NCBI GenBank assembly: GCA_946628455.1
Contig: CAMOWP010000065.1
Location: 1 to 9,494, forward strand
Reading direction: 5' to 3'
Source of the DNA: an uncultured Clostridia bacterium
GTDB lineage: Bacteria; Bacillota; Clostridia; Oscillospirales; Acutalibacteraceae
Length of the DNA: 9,494 nucleotides
The notes below the pieces were generated by a model that was not told the DNA's origin, made no database searches, and saw only the letters and a list, made by a program, of their open reading frames with translations. The translations under genes were made by a program, and so were the position numbers. This document shows, piece after piece, positions 1-5,154 of the stretch. Each line of letters starts with the position of its first letter. Position 1 is the stretch's first letter.

Positions 1-575
1 TAAACGCGGTAGGTGCAGTTTGAATTCTGCTGAATTTCAGCAATCAGCGCGCCCTTGCCGATTGCATGTACGGTGCCTGCCTCAATGAAAAACAAATCGC
101 CCTTTTTAACCTTAACTCTGTTGAGCTTTTCCATAAGGGTGTTGTTTTCAATCGCTTTTCTGAATTCCTCTTTGGAAATTTTTTCCTTGAAGCCGTAAAC
201 AAGCTCAGCGCCGTCGGCAGCGTCAAGCACGTACCACATCTCCGTTTTGCCGAATTCATTTTCAACTCTGCGCGCGTATTCATCGTCAGGGTGAACCTGA
301 ATTGAAAGGTTATCGTATGCGTCAATGAGCTTTATCAGAACTGGAAAGTAAGGAAAAGCCTTTGCGTTTGTTCCCGAGAAGCTGTCAACGATTTCACCAA
401 GCGGCATTCCGTCATATTCACCGCCGTCAACAGTATTCATTCCGTCCTTGTGGCAGGCGAGCATCCAGCCCTCTGCAGTTTTATCAAAGCCCGTGTTGAA
501 GCCGAAATCATCTGTAAGCCTGTTTCCGCCCCAGATATAGTCCTTAAACACAGGGTTAAGCTTTAATATTTCCAT
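1..575 (-). CDS. manA: Mannose-6-phosphate isomerase, type I (3' part outside window)
   Basis: Cytosolic zinc enzyme that interconverts mannose-6-phosphate and fructose-6-phosphate, linking mannose use or GDP-mannose supply to glycolysis. Reading leftward from ATG at 575-573 gives 191 codons with no stop before the edge; Bacillus-type ManA proteins are about 315 residues, so roughly 60% is present. Visible family signatures are NPVFKDYIWGG near the N terminus (residues 7-17), QVHPDDEYA (93-101), GKTEMWYVL (109-117) and AGTVHAIGKGALIAEIQQ (166-183). By comparison with family members Q93/H95, E112 and H170 should be the metal ligands. The start is supported by GAAAGGA (minus strand, 584-590), 8 bases upstream of the ATG, and by a promoter-like sequence further up. 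It is divergent from the ABC-F operon, so it is a separate transcription unit. No damage is seen in the visible part. Confidence 0.93.
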   Translation of the reverse strand, partial: MEILKLNPVFKDYIWGGNRLTDDFGFNTGFDKTAEGWMLACHKDGMNTVDGGEYDGMPLGEIVDSFSGTNAKAFPYFPVLIKLIDAYDNLSIQVHPDDEYARRVENEFGKTEMWYVLDAADGAELVYGFKEKISKEEFRKAIENNTLMEKLNRVKVKKGDLFFIEAGTVHAIGKGALIAEIQQNSNCTYRV

Positions 576-606
576 AGTATTATTCCTTTCAGAAAGTGCT
601 TTTAAT

Positions 607-635
607 ATTTTATCAAAATTTTTCTTCACTTTCAA
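607..635 (-). promoter_or_regulatory. Predicted sigma-A-type promoter of manA
   Basis: On the minus strand TTGAAA (630-635) and TAAAAT (607-612) are separated by exactly 17 bases, each matching five of six consensus positions. Transcription would start near position 600, giving a leader of about 25 bases that contains the manA ribosome binding site. The -35 box shares base 630 with the -35 box of the opposing promoter, so the two polymerases would compete for the same DNA. Confidence 0.6.
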
Positions 636-653
636 CACATTTTGTAGTAAAAT
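625..653 (+). promoter_or_regulatory. Predicted promoter of the ABC-F - S1 operon
   Basis: TTCACT (625-630, four of six consensus) and TAAAAT (648-653, five of six) are 17 bases apart. Transcription would start near 660, leaving a leader of only about 23 bases before the ATG at 683. That is too short for the attenuator or short upstream ORF that usually controls antibiotic-inducible ABC-F resistance genes. The -35 match is mediocre, so confidence is lower than for the opposing promoter. Confidence 0.45.
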
Positions 654-682
654 AAACTGATTAAAATTTTAGAGGTTTTTAA

Positions 683-2584
683 ATGGCAGTTTTAGACGCG
701 CAAAACTTAACGCTTTCCTTTGGCGGGGACACTCTCTTTGAGGGTGTTACTTTTGATGTCAAGGAAAAGGAAAAGGTTGGGCTTATCGGCGTTAACGGCG
801 CGGGAAAAACCTCGCTTTTCAAGATTATTACGGGCGAGTATGAGCCTGACAGCGGAAGCTGCTTTATTTCAAAAAATGCAACGGTCGGCTATATGGAGCA
901 GCACACCTGCGCTGAGGATAAAACCGTCTGGGACGAGCTTGTATCCGTTTTCAGCGAGCTTATTGAAACTGAAAACGAGCTTGAAGAAATAAGCGCGAAG
1001 CTGACAAGAGGCGAGGGAAACCAGAGGGAAAACATTGAAAAGCAGGACAGGCTGACTGAGCTTTTTACAGGAAACGGCGGGCTTACGTATAAGAGCAGGA
1101 CCCGCTCCGCGCTTATCGGCCTCGGCTTTAACGAGAGCGATTTCGATATGCCCACCTCAAAGCTTTCGGGCGGGCAGAAATCAAAGCTGATTCTTGCAAA
1201 GCTTCTTCTTTCAAAGGCGGATTTTCTCCTGCTTGACGAGCCTACAAATCATCTTGATATCAAGGCTGTTGAATGGCTCGAGAGCTTTTTGAAGGACTTT
1301 ACGGGCGCCTGCCTTATCATTTCTCACGACAGATATTTTCTTGATAAAATAACAAATAAAACGGTTGAAATTGAAAATAAAAAGTGCCGTTCCTACCGCG
1401 GAAATTACTCTGAATTTTTAGTTAAAAAAGAGGCTGAGCAAAAGGCGATTGAAGAAAAATACGAAAACGATATGAAGGAAATCGAGCGTATTGAAGGGAT
1501 AATCGCCCAGCAGAGACAGTGGAACAGAGAAAAGAATATCAAAACTGCCGAGAGCAAGGAAAAGCAGATTGAGCGAATTAAGGCACAGCTTGTTGTTCCC
1601 GACAGCAGGGTTGAAAAAATCCGCTTTGATTTTACTCCTAAAACGGTCAGCGGCGAGGAGGTGCTTGTCGCTTCAGAGCTTGCAAAAGCGTTTGGCGATA
1701 ACAGGGTTTTCAGCAACGTAAATATGAGAATAATGCGCGGGGAAAGGGTGTTCCTTCTCGGTGATAACGGCTGCGGAAAAACAACGCTTTTAAAGATTCT
1801 TATGAAGGATTATTCTGCTGACGACGGATATTTCAAATTCGGCGCAAACGTTTTTTGCGGCTATTTTGACCAGGTTCAGGCAAAGCTTGACCTTACTAAA
1901 ACCGTTATTGAAGAAATCTGGTCAAACTTTCAGTATCTTACCGAAACTGCGGTAAGAAGCGCGCTCGCGGCGTTCCTCTTCAAGGGAGACGACGTATTTA
2001 AAAATCTCAGCGAATGCTCGGGCGGCGAAAGAGCAAGGGTTGCGCTTTTAAAGCTTATGCTCGGAAAATTCAATTTTCTTCTGCTTGACGAGCCCACAAA
2101 TCACCTTGACGCGCTTTCCCGCGAGGAGCTTGAAAAAACGCTGCTTTCCTACAGCGGAACAATGCTTATCGTATCCCATGACAGATACTTTATCAACAAG
2201 CTTTCAACGCGAATTCTTGAGCTGACTGAAAACGGCGTTAACGAATACCTCGGAAGCTATGACGAGTATATAGAAAAGAAGCTGCAAAGAGAGAGCGAGG
2301 CGGCTCCCGCAAAAAGCGAAGCTCCCGCAAAAAAGGTTAACGAATATCAGCTCAGAAAAGAGCAGGCTTCAAGGCTTAGAAAGGCTAAAACACGGCTGAA
2401 AAAATGTGAGGAGGAGATTGAAACTCTTGAAGAGGAAATCTCCGAAATTGAGGAAAAGCTCTCAGGCAGCGATTATGAGCAGCTTGTAGCGATGACCGCT
2501 CAGCTTGAAGAAAAAACAAACGCAAGAGACGCTCTTTATGCCGAATGGGAGGAGCTCTCGGAATTTATAACGGAAAACGAATGA
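683..2584 (+). CDS. ABC-F family ATPase (ribosome-associated translation factor, YdiF/Uup-like)
   Basis: A 633-residue soluble twin-ATPase protein with no membrane segments. ABC-F proteins bind the ribosomal E site and act on stalled or initiating ribosomes; they are not transporters. Domain 1 has Walker A GVNGAGKTS (36-44), signature LSGGQ (161-165), Walker B FLLLDE (181-186) and the H-loop histidine at 215. Domain 2 has Walker A GDNGCGKTT (360-368), signature CSGGE (445-449), Walker B LLLDE (466-470) and H499. Both catalytic glutamates (E186, E470) are present. Residues about 245-310 form the charged helical linker that reaches the P-site tRNA in this family. After an Ala/Pro/Lys stretch (about 539-552), residues 553-630 look like a coiled coil, as in Uup/YdiF-type members. 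The start is ATG with AGAGG at 671-675, 7 bases upstream. It is first in the operon, one base before the next gene. A housekeeping role is more likely than drug resistance, but the subfamily cannot be fixed by eye. Confidence 0.93.
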   Translation: MAVLDAQNLTLSFGGDTLFEGVTFDVKEKEKVGLIGVNGAGKTSLFKIITGEYEPDSGSCFISKNATVGYMEQHTCAEDKTVWDELVSVFSELIETENELEEISAKLTRGEGNQRENIEKQDRLTELFTGNGGLTYKSRTRSALIGLGFNESDFDMPTSKLSGGQKSKLILAKLLLSKADFLLLDEPTNHLDIKAVEWLESFLKDFTGACLIISHDRYFLDKITNKTVEIENKKCRSYRGNYSEFLVKKEAEQKAIEEKYENDMKEIERIEGIIAQQRQWNREKNIKTAESKEKQIERIKAQLVVPDSRVEKIRFDFTPKTVSGEEVLVASELAKAFGDNRVFSNVNMRIMRGERVFLLGDNGCGKTTLLKILMKDYSADDGYFKFGANVFCGYFDQVQAKLDLTKTVIEEIWSNFQYLTETAVRSALAAFLFKGDDVFKNLSECSGGERARVALLKLMLGKFNFLLLDEPTNHLDALSREELEKTLLSYSGTMLIVSHDRYFINKLSTRILELTENGVNEYLGSYDEYIEKKLQRESEAAPAKSEAPAKKVNEYQLRKEQASRLRKAKTRLKKCEEEIETLEEEISEIEEKLSGSDYEQLVAMTAQLEEKTNARDALYAEWEELSEFITENE

Positions 2585-2585
2585 T

Positions 2586-3812
2586 ATGAGCAAAAGGGTT
2601 ATTATTATCGGCGGCGGAGCAGCGGGGCTTATGGCTGGCGCAGAGTCCGCAAAGCGCGGTAATGAAACGGTTATAATTGAAAAAATGGCGCGCCCTGCAA
2701 GAAAAATGATGATAACGGGCAAGGGCAGATGCAACGTAACAAATGCCTGCTTTGAGCTTGACGAGCTTATCGGCAACGTACCTACCAACGGGCGTTTCCT
2801 TTACTCTGCGTTTTCGGCGTTTATGCCTTATGACACTATCGCGCTTGTTGAGGAGCTTGGCGTTCCTACTAAAATTGAGCGCGGCAACCGCGTTTTTCCC
2901 GAATCAGATAAGGCGGTTGACATAGTTGACGCCTTCGTTTCAAATGCAAAAAACAGCGGAGCAAAAATAATTCAGGGAACAGTCAGGGCGTTTCAGCTTT
3001 CGGGAGACAGAATAATTGCCGTCGAGCTTGAAAACGGCGAGGTTATCCCTTGCGACAGCGTTGCAATCTGCACCGGCGGTATGTCATATCCGCTGACGGG
3101 CTCAACGGGCGACGGCTACGCTCTTGCAAAAAGCGCAGGGCATACGGTAACCGAGCTGAGGCCTTCGCTTATCTCGCTTGAAGCGTCAAATAACTATATT
3201 CCGCGGCTTCAGGGCTTGTCGCTTAAAAACGTAAGCATCAAGCTTTTTGAAAACGGTAAGGAGATATACAGCGATTTCGGCGAAATGCTTTTCACCCATT
3301 ACGGAGTCAGCGGACCGATGATTCTCTCCGCCTCGGCGCATATGAGGGACCCTGAAAAATTCAGCTATAAAATAATTCTTGACCTTAAGCCTGCGCTTGA
3401 TTTCAAAACGCTTGACTCAAGGCTTATAAGAATTTTTGAAGAAAATAATAATAAAGATTTTATAAACTCTCTTTCATCTCTCTTGCCAAATAAGCTGATA
3501 ACAGTTATTGTTAATATGTCAAAAATTGCCCCGTCGCAAAAATGCAACAGCATAACGAAGGAGCAGAGACACAGCTTAGTTCAGCTTTTAAAGAGCATAA
3601 AAATTGACATCAGCGCTTTCAGGCCGATTGAGGAGGCGGTGGTCACCTCGGGCGGAGTAAGCGTTAAGGAAATCAACCCGAAAACTATGCAGTCAAAGCT
3701 CGTTCCTAATCTCTACTTTGCGGGCGAGGTTATAGACGTTGACGCATATACGGGCGGCTTTAATCTGCAGATTGCCTTCAGCACGGGCTATCTCTGCGGA
3801 AGAAATATCTGA
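2586..3812 (+). CDS. HI0933/YhiN/BaiN-family NAD(P)/FAD-dependent flavoprotein (possible 23S rRNA dihydrouridine synthase)
   Basis: A 408-residue cytosolic flavoprotein of normal length for the HI0933-like family (YhiN in E. coli, YtfP in B. subtilis, BaiN in bile-acid clostridia). The N-terminal dinucleotide-binding fold is plain: GGGAAG at 9-14 with the acidic ribose-binding E32. The family mark GKGRCNVTN is at 45-53, CTGG at 162-165, then the C-terminal TSGGV and FAGEVIDVDAYTGGFNLQ motifs, which complete the FAD site. Databases often call such genes baiN or aminoacetone oxidase, but those names rest on few members. From memory, E. coli YhiN was recently reported as the 23S rRNA dihydrouridine synthase RdsA, which would suit this translation-rich operon; that is inference here. 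It starts one base after the ABC-F stop with no clear Shine-Dalgarno sequence of its own, so translation is probably coupled to the upstream gene. Confidence 0.88.
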   Translation: MSKRVIIIGGGAAGLMAGAESAKRGNETVIIEKMARPARKMMITGKGRCNVTNACFELDELIGNVPTNGRFLYSAFSAFMPYDTIALVEELGVPTKIERGNRVFPESDKAVDIVDAFVSNAKNSGAKIIQGTVRAFQLSGDRIIAVELENGEVIPCDSVAICTGGMSYPLTGSTGDGYALAKSAGHTVTELRPSLISLEASNNYIPRLQGLSLKNVSIKLFENGKEIYSDFGEMLFTHYGVSGPMILSASAHMRDPEKFSYKIILDLKPALDFKTLDSRLIRIFEENNNKDFINSLSSLLPNKLITVIVNMSKIAPSQKCNSITKEQRHSLVQLLKSIKIDISAFRPIEEAVVTSGGVSVKEINPKTMQSKLVPNLYFAGEVIDVDAYTGGFNLQIAFSTGYLCGRNI

Positions 3813-3827
3813 GCCGATTATTGAAAA

Positions 3828-3832
3828 AGGAG
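3828..3832 (+). promoter_or_regulatory. Ribosome binding site fixing the cmk start
   Basis: AGGAG lies 6 bases before the ATG at 3839. A longer in-frame reading from TTG at 3821 would place this site inside the coding region and add six residues absent from the family, so ATG 3839 is preferred. Confidence 0.8.
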
Positions 3833-3838
3833 AAAACT

Positions 3839-4501
3839 ATGATTAACGTTGCAATTGACGGACCTGCAGGCGCAGGCAAAAGCACTGTGGCAAAGGCTGC
3901 CGCTAAGGAGCTTGGCTACATTTATGTTGACACGGGAGCGCTTTACAGAACTATCGCTCTTAACGCAGTAAGAAACGGCGTTATCGACGATACCGATAAG
4001 ATTATCAAAATGCTTGATAACACAGTTGTTGAGCTTAAGCATATCGACGGCGTTCAGGCTGTTTATCTCAACGGCGAGGATGTTTCCGCTTTAATCAGAA
4101 CTCCCGAAATTTCAATGGGCGCAAGCAAGGTTTCGGCTATCCCGAAGGTGCGTGAATTTCTCCTTGAGCTTCAGAGGGATATAGCAAGAAAGAATAACGT
4201 TATTATGGACGGACGCGATATTGCAACCGTCGTACTCCCGAATGCAGATGTTAAAATTTTCCTCTTTGCCTCACCCGAATGCAGAGCACAAAGAAGATAT
4301 AAGGAGCTCATCGAAAAGGGCGAGCAGTTAAAATATGAGGATGTTCTTGCTGACGTAAACCAGCGTGATTATCAGGATTCGCACCGCGAAATCGCTCCGC
4401 TCAGACCGAGCGAGGATTCCGTTATGTGCGATACCTCCGAGCTTAATTTAGAGGAATCAATCGAGGCTGTTGTTAATATTGTTAAGGAGAACATTGCTTA
4501 A
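3839..4501 (+). CDS. cmk: Cytidylate kinase, (d)CMP kinase
   Basis: Cytosolic nucleoside monophosphate kinase that phosphorylates CMP and dCMP with ATP, recycling CMP from RNA turnover and phospholipid synthesis and feeding DNA precursors. The 220-residue protein has the usual length. The P-loop GPAGAGKST is at 8-16, followed by DTGALYR (31-37), which contacts CMP, and MDGRDIAT (123-130). The basic lid region QRRYKEL (151-157) and the NQRDYQDSHRE segment (174-184) are also typical. The start at ATG 3839 begins directly with MINVAIDGPAGAGKS, as in the family. The gap to the upstream flavoprotein gene is 26 bases. Its stop overlaps the next start by one base (TAATG), so translation of the acyltransferase is probably coupled. 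cmk next to or near an S1 gene is a widespread bacterial arrangement (cmk-rpsA in E. coli). Confidence 0.96.
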   Translation: MINVAIDGPAGAGKSTVAKAAAKELGYIYVDTGALYRTIALNAVRNGVIDDTDKIIKMLDNTVVELKHIDGVQAVYLNGEDVSALIRTPEISMGASKVSAIPKVREFLLELQRDIARKNNVIMDGRDIATVVLPNADVKIFLFASPECRAQRRYKELIEKGEQLKYEDVLADVNQRDYQDSHREIAPLRPSEDSVMCDTSELNLEESIEAVVNIVKENIA

Positions 4502-5154
4502 TGAAGGAATTTGACTATTCAAAGGTACCGCATTATAAATTTTACCGCTTTGCCATAAAGGTTTTCGGCCCGCTTTTCAAGCGCCTTTACCACGTTGAGC
4601 ACAAGGGGCTTGAAAACGTTCCGAAAAATAACAAAAAATACATAATCGCAATTAACCATACCTGTGCTCTTGATCCCGTTTTCGTTGCTATTGCAGACGG
4701 TATTCCCGCACTTCACTTTATGGCAAAAGTTGAGCTTTTCAAAAATCCCGTTGTTGCGTGGGTTATAACTCATCTTTACGGCTTCCCCGTTAAAAGAGGC
4801 AAGGGCGACACCACTGCCGTTGATTATGCAAAGAAGATTATCGCAGAGAATCACGTCCTCGCAATCTGCCCCGAGGGTAAGAGAGTTAAGGATAAAAACG
4901 GCGTTCCGCAGAAGGCTAAGGCAGGCGTTGCGCTTATAGCAAGGGATACGGGCGCGGATATCCTCCCCGTAGCAATCTGCTGCGAGAATAAAATTGTGCG
5001 CGGCGAGCACGTAAGGGTGTGCTTCGGTAAGCTTATAAAGTGCAGCGAGCTCGGCATTGACGAAAGCTCCAGCCGCGAGGAAATCAAGGACGCCGCAAAC
5101 ATAGTTATGGAAAGAATAACTGAAATGAGGGAAAGTGAACTCAGTGGAAATTAA
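4501..5154 (+). CDS. plsC: PlsC-type 1-acyl-sn-glycerol-3-phosphate acyltransferase
   Basis: A 217-residue membrane-associated acyltransferase that should add the second acyl chain to lysophosphatidic acid to make phosphatidic acid. The catalytic HX4D box is in NHTCALD (H53, D58). The second block reads GFPVKRG (94-100). The third block is CPEGKR (123-128), where most relatives have PEGT-R/S, so a lysine replaces the threonine. The fourth block is the hydrophobic ILPVAI stretch near residues 154-159. No clear long transmembrane helix is seen; the N-terminal segment FYRFAIKVFGPLFKRLY (14-30) is amphipathic and could dock on the membrane. AAGGAG at 4484-4489 lies 11 bases before the ATG, and the start overlaps the cmk stop by one base. 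The 3' end overlaps the start of ispH. The exact acyl acceptor cannot be told from sequence. Confidence 0.92.
   Translation: MKEFDYSKVPHYKFYRFAIKVFGPLFKRLYHVEHKGLENVPKNNKKYIIAINHTCALDPVFVAIADGIPALHFMAKVELFKNPVVAWVITHLYGFPVKRGKGDTTAVDYAKKIIAENHVLAICPEGKRVKDKNGVPQKAKAGVALIARDTGADILPVAICCENKIVRGEHVRVCFGKLIKCSELGIDESSSREEIKDAANIVMERITEMRESELSGN

Noticed and set aside
683..2584. ABC-F gene as an antibiotic-resistance determinant
   Set aside because: The leader is only about 23 bases with no attenuator or upstream ORF, the gene sits in a housekeeping operon, and a C-terminal coiled coil favours Uup/YdiF-like factors.
2586..3812. Naming the flavoprotein baiN with a bile-acid dehydroxylation role
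   Set aside because: No other bai-type gene is in the window, and the family is very widespread in bacteria that do not process bile acids.
3821..3838. TTG start adding MKKEKT to cytidylate kinase
   Set aside because: The AGGAG site at 3828-3832 falls within this extension and points to ATG 3839, which also matches the family N terminus.
4519..5010. 163-codon open frame on the minus strand over plsC
   Set aside because: It is antisense to a gene with clear acyltransferase motifs, has no ribosome binding site evidence and shows no recognisable domain.
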